Part shown: positions 44,805 through 54,849 of the stretch, one piece after another
Numbering within the stretch: position 1 is the first letter of the stretch
Layout of the letters: each line of letters starts with the position of its first letter
Source of the DNA: Pseudolactococcus plantarum
Lineage (GTDB): Bacteria > Bacillota > Bacilli > Lactobacillales > Streptococcaceae
Direction: 5' to 3'
NCBI RefSeq assembly: GCF_002441715.1
Contig: NZ_JXJX01000006.1
Coordinates: forward strand, 97,571-161,570
DNA length: 64,000 bases
Made by a program: the position numbers and the translations under genes
Notes under the pieces: generated by a model
What the model was told of the DNA's origin: nothing
Database searches by the model: none
Seen by the model: the letters and a program-made list of their open reading frames with translations, nothing else

Positions 44805-45740
44805 ATGTCTAAAATTTTAGTTTTTGGTCACCAAAATCCTGACACTGATGCGATTGGATCATCGTATGCTTTTGCAGAATTATCACGTTTACGTGGTTTA
44901 GAAGGTGCTGAAGTGGTTGCACTTGGTGAAGTGAATGAGGAAACTGCTTTTGCATTGGATTATTTTGGTGTAACAGCACCTCGTATTGTGACCTCAGCTA
45001 AAGCAGAAGGGGCTGACAGTGTCATTTTAACTGACCATAATGAGTTCCAACAATCTATCTCAGATATAAAAGATGTCACAATTTTAGGTGTCGTTGATCA
45101 CCATCGTGTGGCAAATTTTGAAACTGAGTCGCCATTGTTTATGATTTTAGAGCCAGTCGGTTCAGCATCATCTATTGTCTATCGTCAGTTTAAAGCAGAT
45201 GGACATACTATTCCTAAAGCAACTGCGGGCTTACTTTTATCAGGATTGATTTCCGATACACTATTATTGAAATCACCAACAACGCATCAAACAGACTATA
45301 AAGTTGCTGAAGAATTAGCTGCGCTTGCAGGGGTTGATCTTGAAACTTACGGGCTTGCCTTGTTAAAAGCAGGTACTAACTTAGCAACTAAAACACCTGA
45401 AGAGTTGATTGATATCGATGCTAAAACTTTTGAGTTGAATGGACAAGCCGTTCGTGTTGCCCAAGTAAATACAGTCGATATTCCTGAAGTTTTGACACGT
45501 CAATCAGAAATTGAAGCGGCAATCAAAACGTCAATGGCAGAAAATGGCTACGCTGATTTTGTATTTATGATCACAGATATTGTTAATTCAAATTCAGAAA
45601 TTTTAGCATTAGGCGCAAACACTGATAAAATAGAAGCTGCATTTGATTTCAAACTTAATGATAATCATGCTTTCTTGGCTGGTGCAGTGTCTCGTAAGAA
45701 ACAAGTCGTACCACAATTAACAGAGTCTTATAACAAATAA
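44805..45740 (+). CDS. ppaC: Manganese-dependent inorganic pyrophosphatase
   Basis: Hydrolyses pyrophosphate from biosynthesis. 311 residues, family II (DHH/DHHA2). Seen: [14 protein letters not shown] with the first metal ligands, [16 protein letters not shown] (the DHH motif), the SAS(S)IVYR stretch, [16 protein letters not shown] and the DHHA2 end with [15 protein letters not shown] (the SRKKQ signature). AGAGGAAA precedes the ATG. Single gene with its own promoter and terminator. Confidence 0.96.
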   Translation: MSKILVFGHQNPDTDAIGSSYAFAELSRLRGLEGAEVVALGEVNEETAFALDYFGVTAPRIVTSAKAEGADSVILTDHNEFQQSISDIKDVTILGVVDHHRVANFETESPLFMILEPVGSASSIVYRQFKADGHTIPKATAGLLLSGLISDTLLLKSPTTHQTDYKVAEELAALAGVDLETYGLALLKAGTNLATKTPEELIDIDAKTFELNGQAVRVAQVNTVDIPEVLTRQSEIEAAIKTSMAENGYADFVFMITDIVNSNSEILALGANTDKIEAAFDFKLNDNHAFLAGAVSRKKQVVPQLTESYNK

Positions 45741-45746
45741 TCAGAT

Positions 45747-45776
45747 AGAAAAAGTGGTATAAACCCACTTTTTTTG
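45747..45776 (+). terminator. ppaC terminator
   Basis: AAAAAGTGG (45749-45757) with CCACTTTTT (45765-45773), then more T. Confidence 0.88.
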
Positions 45777-45861
45777 GTTGTCAAAAATCTGGCAGACTAG
45801 ACGTGTGAGCACTGAGCAACAGAATTAAATTATGGTGGTATGCATGAGGTGTTAGGGACAT

Positions 45862-45912
45862 AAAAATATAAGAAAATAGCTGTCTTATTTTGACAGCTAT
45901 TTTCTTATATCA
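45862..45912. terminator. Terminator of the ABC ATPase gene
   Basis: A perfect 19-bp stem (45866-45884 with 45892-45910) that includes the stop codon of the minus-strand gene; on that strand a T5 run follows. Confidence 0.85.
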
Positions 45913-46696
45913 GGTTACTTTTTTGAGGTAGCACAAAGTGATGGCCATCGACCACTTCGATTTGTACCGGTTCTTGGTAGAAATCAGTCAAACTATCAGC
46001 TGTTAAGAGTTGGGCAGGTGTCCCACTATTGACGACTTTACCATCTCTTAAAAACAAGAGTTTTTGAAAATCGTCTGTGATTTCATCAGGATGGTGGGTA
46101 ATATAAATCAAAGTAGGTGCATCTGCCAATTGTGTAATCTGATGTAATTGCGTCAATAGCCTAGATTTAGCAAATAAATCTAGGCCGTTTGTCGCTTCAT
46201 CTAGAATCAAAATCTCAGGTTTTATCATCAAACTGCGTGCAATCAACAATAATTGTTTTTCTCCTTGAGATAAGGTACCGTAAATTCTGCCAATTAGTTC
46301 ACCAGCACCGATTTGCTTCATAAGCTCTCGTGCTACAGCCAAATCATCTTCTGAAAAAGCTTTGTACAGCATAGACGAGTTGTATTTACCAGTCAAAACA
46401 AGATTTTCAGAAACGATATCAGGTCGAAAACGTTCAGCGATAAATGAGCCAACAATACCGATTTTAGCACGGAGTTCAGGAATTCGATCTTGTCCAAATC
46501 TTGTCCCCAATACAGTGATCTCACCAGAGGTTTTCCAGTTTTCGGCCATTATAAGTTTGATTAGGTTAGATTTTCCTGACCCATTACGACCCATAATCAC
46601 CCAGTGTTCATTTTTTTGAACAGTCCAGTTGATATTTTCTAAAATTTTCTTTTGGTTTCGGATGAACGTCACATTTTTGAGTGTAATAATGGCCAT
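45905..46696 (-). CDS. ABC transporter ATP-binding protein (YlmA-like)
   Basis: 263 residues, one nucleotide-binding domain: Walker A GRNGSGKSNL near residue 36, Q-loop region GIVGSF, signature LSQGEKQ, Walker B ILILDEATNGLD and H-loop ITHHPDE. No permease gene is next to it. The type fits the YlmA/ModF-like ATPases that occur alone; the transport role, if any, is unknown. AGG stands before the ATG. The C-terminal tail (QEPVQIEVVDGHHFVLPQK) is an extra beta segment seen in this group. Confidence 0.85.
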   Translation of the reverse strand: MAIITLKNVTFIRNQKKILENINWTVQKNEHWVIMGRNGSGKSNLIKLIMAENWKTSGEITVLGTRFGQDRIPELRAKIGIVGSFIAERFRPDIVSENLVLTGKYNSSMLYKAFSEDDLAVARELMKQIGAGELIGRIYGTLSQGEKQLLLIARSLMIKPEILILDEATNGLDLFAKSRLLTQLHQITQLADAPTLIYITHHPDEITDDFQKLLFLRDGKVVNSGTPAQLLTADSLTDFYQEPVQIEVVDGHHFVLPQKSNLI

Positions 46697-46783
46697 ATCG
46701 TACCTATTCCTTACTTAAATTTGAGTTATCTACTATCATTCTCATTTTAAATATTATACAATAATAGTTAGGAGAATAACAAG

Positions 46784-47320
46784 ATGAAATGGTCTTTACA
46801 AGAACTAAATAAAAAAGAATCAGTTACCTTTGATACAACGTTTGAGCTAAGCAGTGATCTGCAAAAGCGCGACCCAGAAATTCTAGGTATATCACCTATT
46901 GTTGTCAAGGGGAGAGTGGATGCATCTAATGGGATATATAGCTTAACCTATGCTGCGGACTATTGTTTAACCATGCCGTCCAGCAGAAGTTTGGCACCCG
47001 TTGACGTACCGATGACACTCAACGTAGCAGAACTCTTTACGACTCAGGCATATTTTGAAACACACCAAGCAGATTTAGATGCTGATGTGCTTTTCATTTT
47101 GGATAAAGATTTAATAGATTTAACAGAATCAGTGGCTGATAACATTTTATTAGAAATACCGCTACAGGTATTAACGCAAGAAGAGAAGCAAACTGATGTA
47201 TTACCTTCAGGAACAGCTTGGCAGGTATTATCTGAAGAAACTTATAAGCAGATGCAAGCTGAGGAAGAACAAGTTGACAAACCGACGGCTTTTTCTCAAC
47301 TTGATGGGCTATTTGACTAA
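46784..47320 (+). CDS. DUF177 (YceD) family protein
   Basis: 178 residues, acidic. Seen: MKWSLQELNK at the start, VKGRVDASNGIYSLTYAADYCLTMPSSRSLAPVDVP with the DUF177 pattern (VxGxVxxxxxxLxxxCxxCLxPVxxP), DLIDLTESVADNILLEIPLQVL and a tail ending in FSQLDGLFD. In many bacteria and plants YceD precedes rpmF and affects 23S rRNA handling. Here rpmF does not follow; a terminator and gnd do. AGGAGA precedes the ATG. Confidence 0.9.
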   Translation: MKWSLQELNKKESVTFDTTFELSSDLQKRDPEILGISPIVVKGRVDASNGIYSLTYAADYCLTMPSSRSLAPVDVPMTLNVAELFTTQAYFETHQADLDADVLFILDKDLIDLTESVADNILLEIPLQVLTQEEKQTDVLPSGTAWQVLSEETYKQMQAEEEQVDKPTAFSQLDGLFD

Positions 47321-47338
47321 TATGAGCTACATATCCGA

Positions 47339-47368
47339 TAACGGTGGGAATTTCCTTTCCGTTTTTTA
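47339..47368 (+). terminator. Terminator after the DUF177 gene
   Basis: AACGG (47340-47344) with CCGTT (47359-47363), inner GGA/TCC pairing, then T6. Confidence 0.65.
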
Positions 47369-47458
47369 TTTTTGGCGGATTAAATTGTGTGCTGGTATGT
47401 TTGTTTAAAAAAACTTTATGATAATGACAAAAAAATTAAGTTTTTTTCGTTTTGGGCT

Positions 47459-47487
47459 TGAAAAATAATTAAAATTATATTATAATT
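47459..47487 (+). promoter_or_regulatory. gnd promoter
   Basis: TTGAAA (47459-47464), 17-bp spacer, TATAAT (47482-47487), in a very AT-rich setting. Confidence 0.8.
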
Positions 47488-47538
47488 AATACTCATAAGA
47501 AATAATTATAATAATAGGATGAAATAGGAGAATATGCA

Positions 47539-48960
47539 ATGACGCAAGCAAACTTTGGTGTGGTTGGTATGGCTGTAATGGGTCGAAATCTCGCACTAAA
47601 TATTGAATCTCGTGGATATACAGTCGCAATTTTTAATCGCTCAAAAGAAAAAACTGAAGATGTGATCCAATCGCATCCAGAAAAAAAAATCGTTGCGAGC
47701 TATGATATTGCATCATTCGTGGCATCAATTGAAAAACCAAGACGTATCATGTTGATGGTTCAAGCAGGACCTGGTACAGATGCAACGATTCAAAATCTCT
47801 TGCCTCACTTAGATAAAGGGGACATCCTAATTGATGGTGGGAATACATTCTATAAAGATACAGAGCGTCGTAATGCTGAACTAGCTGATTCAGGCATTAA
47901 TTTCATCGGAACAGGCGTTTCAGGTGGAGAAAAAGGAGCTTTAGAAGGTCCGTCTATCATGCCTGGTGGTCAAAAAGAAGCATATGAATTAGTCAAAGAT
48001 GTCTTAGAAGAAATCTCAGCTAAAGCACCAGAAGATGGTAAACCATGTGTGACATATATTGGACCTGCAGGTGCTGGGCATTATGTCAAAATGGTACACA
48101 ATGGGATTGAATATGGTGATATGCAATTAATTGCAGAGTCATATGATTTGATGCAACGTTTGTTGGGCTTAACGGCAGCTGATATGCAAAAAGTATTCGC
48201 TGAGTGGAATAAAGGTGAATTAGATAGCTATCTAATCGAGATCACAACAGATATCTTAACGCACCAAGATGACCAAGGACAAGATGGACCAGTTGTTGAT
48301 TACATTTTAGATGCAGCAGGCAATAAAGGAACAGGGAAATGGACAAGTCAGTCTGCACTTGATTCTGGCGTGCCACTACCTTTGATTACAGAATCAGTTT
48401 TTGCGCGTTACATCTCTGCTTATAAAGATGAACGTGTCGTGGCAAGTAAAGTCCTAACAGGTCCAGACTATAAATTTGATGGTGATAAAGCTGAGTTGAT
48501 TGAAAAAATTCGCCAAGCGCTTTATTTCTCAAAAATTATGTCATATGCACAAGGATTTGCACAACTGCGAGTTGCTTCTAATGAAAATAATTGGGATTTG
48601 CCATTTGGAGAAATTGCTGAAATTTGGCGTGCAGGTTGTATCATTCGCGCACGTTTCTTACAAAAAATTACAGATGCGTATGGTCGTAATGAAGCATTAG
48701 ACAATTTATTGTTGGATGAATATTTTAAGGATATCACAGCAAAATATCAACAAGCAGTTCGTGAAGTTGTTGCAATTGCGGTTCAAGCGGGTGTTCCAGT
48801 ACCAACATTTTCTAGCGCAATAGCTTATTTTGATAGCTATCGTTCAGAAAATTTACCTGCAAACTTGATCCAAGCGCAAAGAGATTATTTTGGCGCGCAT
48901 ACCTACCAACGTAAAGACAAACCAGGGACGTATCACTATTCTTGGTATGAAGAAAAATAA
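47539..48960 (+). CDS. gnd: 6-phosphogluconate dehydrogenase (decarboxylating)
   Basis: Oxidises 6-phosphogluconate to ribulose 5-phosphate, making NADPH; rpiA of this window uses the product. 473 residues. Seen: [17 protein letters not shown] (NADP site), [12 protein letters not shown], the [21 protein letters not shown] substrate loop, [19 protein letters not shown] with the catalytic Lys, and ending in [27 protein letters not shown] stands before the ATG. Single gene. Confidence 0.97.
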   Translation: MTQANFGVVGMAVMGRNLALNIESRGYTVAIFNRSKEKTEDVIQSHPEKKIVASYDIASFVASIEKPRRIMLMVQAGPGTDATIQNLLPHLDKGDILIDGGNTFYKDTERRNAELADSGINFIGTGVSGGEKGALEGPSIMPGGQKEAYELVKDVLEEISAKAPEDGKPCVTYIGPAGAGHYVKMVHNGIEYGDMQLIAESYDLMQRLLGLTAADMQKVFAEWNKGELDSYLIEITTDILTHQDDQGQDGPVVDYILDAAGNKGTGKWTSQSALDSGVPLPLITESVFARYISAYKDERVVASKVLTGPDYKFDGDKAELIEKIRQALYFSKIMSYAQGFAQLRVASNENNWDLPFGEIAEIWRAGCIIRARFLQKITDAYGRNEALDNLLLDEYFKDITAKYQQAVREVVAIAVQAGVPVPTFSSAIAYFDSYRSENLPANLIQAQRDYFGAHTYQRKDKPGTYHYSWYEEK

Positions 48961-49184
48961 TCAGCATACGCGTGTTTAACTAGAAAAAGATAAAACAAAC
49001 AATCTTTTTAGATTGATTGCTAATAAGGTGGTGCTTGAGAAGACAGGCCGGTTTTAGTAATCGTTCAAAAATCTATATTTTCAACTAGGCATATGTATTT
49101 GCTCGTTAATCAATTAGTAATGTTGTAAAGTTATAGTCGACACGTGTAGCTATGACTCGAAAAGTCAGAAAGAAAGAGAAATTA

Positions 49185-49877
49185 ATGGTAAAAAAGATTC
49201 TAATTATCGAAGATGAAAAACAATTAGCACGTTTTGTCTCACTTGAGCTTGAACATGAAGGTTATAGTGTTCAAGTACGTCACGATGGTCGTAGTGGATT
49301 GGAAGCGGCTGTTTCACAGGACTGGGATATGATCCTTTTGGATTTAATGTTGCCAGAATTAGATGGCTTTGAGGTTGCGCGTCGTTTGCGTAATGAAAAA
49401 CAAACACCGATTACAATGATGACAGCTCGTGATAGTACAATGGATAAAGTAGCTGGATTAGATATTGGTGCAGATGACTATATCACGAAACCTTTTGCGA
49501 TTGAAGAGTTATTAGCACGCCTTCGTGCTAACTTCCGTCGTCAAGATCGCGAAATACAAAAACGTAAGAAAACAGATGGTACCACTTTCCGTGATTTAAC
49601 AATCAATAAGAAAAATCGTCAAGTTGAGCGTGGTGGTGAAGTGATTGATCTGACAAAACGTGAATATGATTTATTGGCAACATTGATGAAAAATGTTAAC
49701 GATGTGGTAACACGTGAACAACTTGTTCAAAATGTTTGGGGATATGACGAAGGAACTGAAACTAATGTAGTTGATGTGTATATTCGTTATTTACGTAATA
49801 AGTTAGATCAAGATGGTAAGGATTCATATATTCAAACTGTCCGTGGTCTAGGCTACATGTTACGTGAAAATAATTAA
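49185..49877 (+). CDS. covR: Response regulator CovR/LlrA type (OmpR family)
   Basis: 230 residues from the ATG at 49185; an ATG 33 bases earlier is in frame but has no ribosome binding site. Receiver domain with Asp53 (LLDLMLPELDG), acidic pair ED at 9-10 and the conserved Lys in ITKPFAIEEL. C-terminal winged helix of the OmpR class (ISLTKREYDLL-like LTKREYDLLATLM, NVVDVYIRYLRNKLD, TVRGLGYML). The opening ILIIEDEKQLARFVSLELEHEGY and the paired kinase behind it match streptococcal CovR (CsrR) and lactococcal LlrA. In streptococci CovR is a global, mostly repressing regulator. Confidence 0.9.
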   Translation: MVKKILIIEDEKQLARFVSLELEHEGYSVQVRHDGRSGLEAAVSQDWDMILLDLMLPELDGFEVARRLRNEKQTPITMMTARDSTMDKVAGLDIGADDYITKPFAIEELLARLRANFRRQDREIQKRKKTDGTTFRDLTINKKNRQVERGGEVIDLTKREYDLLATLMKNVNDVVTREQLVQNVWGYDEGTETNVVDVYIRYLRNKLDQDGKDSYIQTVRGLGYMLRENN

Positions 49878-49898
49878 TTTACCAATACGTCGATTGAT

Positions 49899-49930
49899 AA
49901 TAACGATCATCTATCTTGATGGTCGTTATT
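49899..49930 (+). other. Hairpin between covR and covS
   Basis: 13-bp stem with one G-T pair (49899-49911 with 49918-49930), loop TATCTT. No T-run behind it, so it is more likely an RNA stability or processing element, or a leaky stop, than a full terminator. Confidence 0.6.
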
Positions 49931-50021
49931 GTCGCTTTATCCCCCACTATCAGATAGCTGAGCATAATAGTTATAGAAAAATCAGTAAACTGATAGCTAT
50001 ATAATTTCTTAGGAGAGCATG

Positions 50022-51512
50022 ATGGGTATTTTGCCATCTAAAACAAAACCAGCACCTAAACGAAGCATTAAACTTAAGTGGTCTTTTGCTAACATGCTAT
50101 TCTGCTTTTTAGTATTTACAATTTTTGCAGTCATTGTCTACCAAACTTCTGTCATCTATTTTTTACAGGGTGAAAAAGAAGACTTAATTAAAGTTGTGGA
50201 TACAGTTGATAACCATTTATCAGAATCGGATGAAAATTTAAATCCGCAAAATGTATATAAGTATTTGGGGTACCGCGCAGAAGGTGTGCTTGAAACATAT
50301 TATGATGAATCAGGTCATGAGATAAAATCAGCACGAGAAGTAGGAATTCCTCGAGTAGATTGGCGTTCTTTTCAAGTTTATGATGAAAAGCAACAGCTGA
50401 TTTTTGCAGCTCAAACAGCAAAACTATCTCTTTACAGTAAAAAAACAACCAAACCGGTTATTGTTAAAATTGGCAATAAAACTGGGTTTATTGTTACACG
50501 GACGGTTATATCTAAAAATACTGGTAAAGTGATTGGCTATTTGCAATCCTTCAATGAACTAAACTTTTATTATACGATTCGAAATAAATTACTATTTATC
50601 TTGATCGCGCTCGAAGTTGTGGCCATGTTGTGGGCTAATTTTATTGGTTACTTTGTCTCTCATCATTTGTTAAGTCCTTTATCAAGATTGCATGCAGAAA
50701 TGAAAAAAATTAATCATCTGCCTTCTGGAGAATTTAAAGATATTGAGATCAATACTGGTGATGAAATTGAAGAGTTAGCAGATGTATTTAATGATATGAT
50801 GCATAAAAAGCAGGAATATTTAGAGGGACAAGAACGCTTTGTTTCAGATGTGAGCCATGAGTTACGAACACCTCTTGCCGTGCTTGACGGTCATATTAAT
50901 TTGTTACTGCGTTGGGGGAAAGATGATCCTAAACAGTTGACTGAATCACTAGAGGCATCACGACAAGAAATTAAAAAAATGTCTAATATGATTCAAGATA
51001 TGCTAGATATCGCTAGGTTAAAACATACTGATCGCAGTGAATTGGAATACATATCAGTCGCTTGTAGTATGTCAGATTTAGTGACAAATTTCCGTATTGT
51101 CCACCCAACTTTTGATATTGAACTGGAAAATAAGTTGATTTCACCTGGTAAGGCACTCATTCATAAAAATCATTATGATCAAGCCATGACGATTTTGCTA
51201 GATAATGCCGTTAAGTATTCAGGAAAGATAGGGAATTATATTAAAGTAACTTTATCTGAAGATGATGATATGATTATCACCAAAGTTCTAGATCATGGGC
51301 TTGGGATTTGTAAAGAAGATCAAGCTTATATTTTTGAACGTTTCTTCCGCGCAGACAAAGCGAGAAATAGAGAAATTGGTGGTACAGGGTTAGGACTTGC
51401 AATCATTAAAAATATTGCACAGATCTATAAAGGCTCAATCTCTGTTGAGTCACAAGTTGGTAAAGGAGCGGTCTTTACCTTTAAGATTCCTAAAAATAAA
51501 GAAAAAATATGA
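50022..51512 (+). CDS. covS: Sensor histidine kinase CovS type
   Basis: 496 residues from the second of two adjacent ATGs, which is better spaced from AGGAG (50011-50015). Seen: TM1 at about residues 25-48, an extracellular sensor of about 140 residues, TM2 at about 190-212, a HAMP linker, the H-box FVSDVSHELRTPLAVL with the phosphorylated His, and the ATPase domain with N-box LLDNAVKYSG, G1 VLDHGLGICKED, F-box FERFFRADKARNREIGGTGLGLAI. It is the partner of CovR. The signal in streptococci is linked to Mg2+ and the peptide LL-37; here it is open. A 140-base gap separates it from covR, so the two are less tightly coupled than usual. Confidence 0.9.
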   Translation: MGILPSKTKPAPKRSIKLKWSFANMLFCFLVFTIFAVIVYQTSVIYFLQGEKEDLIKVVDTVDNHLSESDENLNPQNVYKYLGYRAEGVLETYYDESGHEIKSAREVGIPRVDWRSFQVYDEKQQLIFAAQTAKLSLYSKKTTKPVIVKIGNKTGFIVTRTVISKNTGKVIGYLQSFNELNFYYTIRNKLLFILIALEVVAMLWANFIGYFVSHHLLSPLSRLHAEMKKINHLPSGEFKDIEINTGDEIEELADVFNDMMHKKQEYLEGQERFVSDVSHELRTPLAVLDGHINLLLRWGKDDPKQLTESLEASRQEIKKMSNMIQDMLDIARLKHTDRSELEYISVACSMSDLVTNFRIVHPTFDIELENKLISPGKALIHKNHYDQAMTILLDNAVKYSGKIGNYIKVTLSEDDDMIITKVLDHGLGICKEDQAYIFERFFRADKARNREIGGTGLGLAIIKNIAQIYKGSISVESQVGKGAVFTFKIPKNKEKI

Positions 51513-51546
51513 TGAAAAAAGCGTTCAAATCTAGCGCTTTTTTTCT
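51513..51546 (+). terminator. covS terminator
   Basis: AAAAAAGCG (51515-51523) with CGCTTTTTT (51535-51543). Confidence 0.8.
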
Positions 51547-51585
51547 TTGGTTGAATATTTGTTTGAATTTTTAGAATATTCACTA

Positions 51586-51614
51586 TTTACAAGTAGCTAC
51601 TTCTGTGTTAGAAT
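51586..51614 (+). promoter_or_regulatory. amtB promoter
   Basis: TTTACA (51586-51591), 17-bp spacer, TAGAAT (51609-51614). Confidence 0.72.
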
Positions 51615-51628
51615 ATGAGTTATAACAG

Positions 51629-51647
51629 ATGTCAGAACTTCTGACAT
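51629..51647. promoter_or_regulatory. GlnR operator before amtB-glnK
   Basis: A perfect 19-bp palindrome, 9-bp arms around one base, that contains TGTNA-N7-TNACA exactly (TGTCA, seven bases, TGACA), the GlnR box. It lies just after the expected transcription start, where GlnR would block transcription when glutamine is plentiful. Confidence 0.85.
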
Positions 51648-51696
51648 AGGCATATGAGTATAAAACTCAGTTTGATATTATTTTAGGAGATTTTCT

Positions 51697-52935
51697 ATGA
51701 ACTCAGGAAGTATTGCTTTTATCCTTGTGTGTGCTGCTCTGGTGTTATTGATGACACCAGCGCTTGCATTCTTTTATGGTGGTTTAGAACGACGCAAAAA
51801 TGTGCTAAACACAATGCTTATGGCGGTTATCCCTCTTGGTATAGCGTCTATCTTATGGGTAGTTATCGGCTACAGTTTGTCGTTTTCAGGAGATGGTAGT
51901 TGGATTGGTAACTTTAATCACCTATTTTTTGAAGGTGTGAGTATGTCTAAAAATACCTTGCATGGTCTTGAAATTCCAGATGGTTTATTTGGTGGATTCC
52001 AAATGATGTTCTCGATTATTACTGTTGCCTTAATTACAGGTTCTGTAGTTGGTCGTATGCGTTTTACACCATTAGTTATTTTTATGGTATTTTGGTTGAT
52101 TCTAGTTTACTATCCATTAGCACATATGGTATGGGGCGGCGGATTCCTTGCTAAGATTCACTCAATTGACTTTGCTGGTGGGAATGTTGTCCATATTTCA
52201 TCTGGTGTCAGCGCACTAGTTTTAGCAATTGTACTTGGTCGTCGTCGTGATTATATTCGTCTTGAGTATAGACCTCATAATATTCCGTTTGTTTTACTAG
52301 GTGCTGGATTACTTTGGTTTGGTTGGTTTGGCTTTAATGCAGGGTCAGCACTTTCAGCAAATGGGTTAGCAGTACATGCTTTCATGACAACAAATACAGC
52401 AGCAGCGGCAGCGATGCTTTCTTGGTTAATTGTTGAAAAAATTATGATTGGTAAACCGACAGTTGTTGGGGCATCAACTGGTTTGGTTATTGGGCTTGTT
52501 GCCATCACACCAGGTGCTGGTTTTGTCTCATTATGGTCATCAATCTTGATTGGTGCACTCGTTTCTCCAATTTCATATTACTTTATTTCAGTTGTCAAAC
52601 ATAAATTTGCCTATGATGATGCACTAGATGCTTTTGGTGCTCATGGTATTGGTGGTATGTTCGGAGGTATCATGACAGGTATCTTCACAACACCAGCACT
52701 TGCTTTAGAAAAAGGATATTCTGGTTTAATTTATGGTTCTGCTAAACTTTTCGTTGCACAAATCGGTGCGATAGTATTCACAGTCATATTTAGTGCTGTG
52801 ATGACATTTATAATTATCAAAGTTATTTCACTATTTACAGCAATTAGAGTTAGCGATCGTGCTGAAGCAGTTGGACTTGATGATAGTGAGCATGATGAAA
52901 CAGCTTATCCAACATTTATGGGTCTTGATAGTTAA
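51697..52935 (+). CDS. amtB: Ammonium transporter Amt
   Basis: 412 residues, about eleven membrane spans, a trimeric channel for ammonium uptake. Seen: FFYGGLERRKNVLNTMLM near the N-terminus, the AGGNVVHISSGVSALVLA stretch with the first pore-site residues, LGAGLLWFGWFGFNAGSAL, DALDAFGAHGIGGMFGGIMTG with the second conserved His, and an acidic cytosolic tail. The PII gene glnK follows in the same operon. RBS TAGGAG before the ATG. Confidence 0.95.
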   Translation: MNSGSIAFILVCAALVLLMTPALAFFYGGLERRKNVLNTMLMAVIPLGIASILWVVIGYSLSFSGDGSWIGNFNHLFFEGVSMSKNTLHGLEIPDGLFGGFQMMFSIITVALITGSVVGRMRFTPLVIFMVFWLILVYYPLAHMVWGGGFLAKIHSIDFAGGNVVHISSGVSALVLAIVLGRRRDYIRLEYRPHNIPFVLLGAGLLWFGWFGFNAGSALSANGLAVHAFMTTNTAAAAAMLSWLIVEKIMIGKPTVVGASTGLVIGLVAITPGAGFVSLWSSILIGALVSPISYYFISVVKHKFAYDDALDAFGAHGIGGMFGGIMTGIFTTPALALEKGYSGLIYGSAKLFVAQIGAIVFTVIFSAVMTFIIIKVISLFTAIRVSDRAEAVGLDDSEHDETAYPTFMGLDS

Positions 52936-52973
52936 GCATTTATAAATGGATAGAGTAAAAGGAGAGTTAAGTA

Positions 52974-53315
52974 ATGAAAAAAGTTGAAGCGATTATCCGC
53001 ACTGAAAAATTGGAAGATTTAAAAGATGCTTTAGTTAAAAATAATTTAGCGAAAGGTATGACTGTTACGCAAGTTTTAGGCTATGGTAATCAAAAAGGAT
53101 TTGCTGAATATGTACGTGGTCAAAAATTAAATACAACGTTACTTGCCAAAATTAAAATCGAAATCGTCACTGTTGAAGAACGTATCGGAAAATTAGTTGA
53201 AGTTATTCGTGAAACTACTCAGACAGGTGAAGTAGGAGATGGTAAAATCTTTGTTTTACCAGTTGAAAATGTCATTCGTATCCGAACAGGTGAAGAAGGC
53301 GGAGATGCTATCTAA
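52974..53315 (+). CDS. glnK: PII signal protein GlnK
   Basis: 113 residues. PII trimers bind ATP/ADP and 2-oxoglutarate and plug AmtB when nitrogen is ample. Seen: MKKVEAIIRTEKLEDLKDAL, the T-loop with GYGNQKGFAEYVRGQK, and KIEIVTVEERIGKLVEVI and GEVGDGKIFVLPVENVIRIRTGE. At the place of the uridylylated Tyr51 there is Lys, so control by uridylylation is not expected; this is common in Firmicute GlnK. AAAGGAGAG stands before the ATG. Confidence 0.94.
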   Translation: MKKVEAIIRTEKLEDLKDALVKNNLAKGMTVTQVLGYGNQKGFAEYVRGQKLNTTLLAKIKIEIVTVEERIGKLVEVIRETTQTGEVGDGKIFVLPVENVIRIRTGEEGGDAI

Positions 53316-53330
53316 AATATAGCGATTATG

Positions 53331-53367
53331 AAAAAACATTTAGCTTATAGGGCTGGATGTTTTTTTG
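53331..53367 (+). terminator. amtB-glnK terminator
   Basis: AAAAAACATTTAGC (53331-53344) with GCTGGATGTTTTTT (53352-53365), wobble pairs included, then T. Confidence 0.82.
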
Positions 53368-53488
53368 ATTAGATTATGTGAGCTTAACGATACTTAGTGT
53401 TGAAAAAATGATGTAAAAACGATAGAATTAAAGGATATGAAGACAGAAATGACAAACAATTTTTGTCACTGAAGCTAAGGGTGCGATA

Positions 53489-54847
53489 ATGAAAAATATT
53501 AAAAATTTCGAAAATAAAAAAGTCTTGGTATTAGGGTTAGCCAAGTCGGGTGAATCTGCAGCACGTGTACTTAAAAAATTAGGCGCAATTGTCACAGTCA
53601 ATGATGGTAAGCCTTTTGATGAAAATCCAGCTGCACAAGAACTTTTATCAGAAGGGATTAAAGTGATTACTGGCGGTCATCCACTAGATTTACTCGAAGA
53701 AGATTTCGAGGTGATGGTTAAAAACCCTGGTATTCCTTATGAAAATCCGATGGTGAGTCGTGCACTAGACTTAAACTTACCAATTATCACTGAGGTTGAA
53801 CTTGCTTATCTTATTTCCGATGCACCTATTGTCGGGATAACAGGGACAAATGGTAAAACAACGACAACGACAATGATAGCTGATATTTTTAATGCTGATA
53901 AACATGCCGCTAAATTGTCTGGTAATATCGGTTTTCCTGCATCAGAGGTTGCTGCTAATGCGACAGCTAATGACAGTTTGATCATGGAATTATCAAGTTT
54001 CCAATTAATGGGTATTGATCAATTTCGTCCGAAAATTGCTGTGATTACGAATATTTTTTCAGCACACTTAGATTATCATGGCACACAAGATCATTACGAA
54101 GCGGCTAAGTGGCGTATTCAAGAAAATATGACAGCTGAGGATTTTTTGGTATTGAACTATAACCAAGAAAAGCTTAAAGAGATGGCAGTGAATACTGTTG
54201 CAAGCATTGTGCCGTTTTCAACAACAACACAATGTTTAGATGGTGCTTATAGTCATGATGGGGTGATCTATTATAAAGATGAGCAGATCATGCAGGTTAG
54301 CGAGTTATCTTTACCAGGTGATCATAACTTAGAGAACGCACTCGCTGCTATCTGTGTGGCAAAATTATCAGGCATCTCAAACACAGCTATCAAAGATGTG
54401 TTAATGACATTTTCTGGTGTCAAACATCGCTTGCAATATATTGGCACAAAATCAATGATTAAGTTTTATAATGATAGTAAAGCAACTAATATATTGGCAA
54501 CGCAAAAAGCATTATCAGGATTTGATAATCATACCCTTTGGTTATTAGCTGGTGGACTTGATAGAGGCAATAGTTTTGATGCTTTAGCTAAAGATATAGC
54601 AGGTTTAAAAGGGTTGATTGTATTTGGCGAAACAGCACCTAAACTTAAAGCGTTAGCAGAGTCATTAAGTATTCCAGTTTTTAATAGCGAAGATGTTGCC
54701 TCAGCAGCAGCATTAGCCTTTGATCAGGCAGATCAGGGAGATACAGTGTTGCTAAGCCCTGCTAATGCAAGTTGGGATCAATATAAGACCTTTGAGCAAC
54801 GTGGGGACTTGTTTATTGATGCCTTTAATAAATTGAAAGAAAATTGA
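53489..54847 (+). CDS. murD: UDP-N-acetylmuramoyl-L-alanine--D-glutamate ligase
   Basis: Adds D-glutamate to the peptidoglycan precursor with ATP. 452 residues. Seen: [17 protein letters not shown] (UDP binding), [28 protein letters not shown] (P-loop), [47 protein letters not shown] and [19 protein letters not shown], complete and in order. It opens the wall/division run murD-murG-divIB. AAGGGTG precedes the ATG. It overlaps or abuts murG. Confidence 0.96.
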   Translation: MKNIKNFENKKVLVLGLAKSGESAARVLKKLGAIVTVNDGKPFDENPAAQELLSEGIKVITGGHPLDLLEEDFEVMVKNPGIPYENPMVSRALDLNLPIITEVELAYLISDAPIVGITGTNGKTTTTTMIADIFNADKHAAKLSGNIGFPASEVAANATANDSLIMELSSFQLMGIDQFRPKIAVITNIFSAHLDYHGTQDHYEAAKWRIQENMTAEDFLVLNYNQEKLKEMAVNTVASIVPFSTTTQCLDGAYSHDGVIYYKDEQIMQVSELSLPGDHNLENALAAICVAKLSGISNTAIKDVLMTFSGVKHRLQYIGTKSMIKFYNDSKATNILATQKALSGFDNHTLWLLAGGLDRGNSFDALAKDIAGLKGLIVFGETAPKLKALAESLSIPVFNSEDVASAAALAFDQADQGDTVLLSPANASWDQYKTFEQRGDLFIDAFNKLKEN

Positions 54848-54849
54848 AA

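Noticed and set aside
48984..49009. AAAAAGAT/ATCTTTTT pairing behind gnd
   Set aside because: The stem is AT-only and short; too weak to be listed as a terminator.
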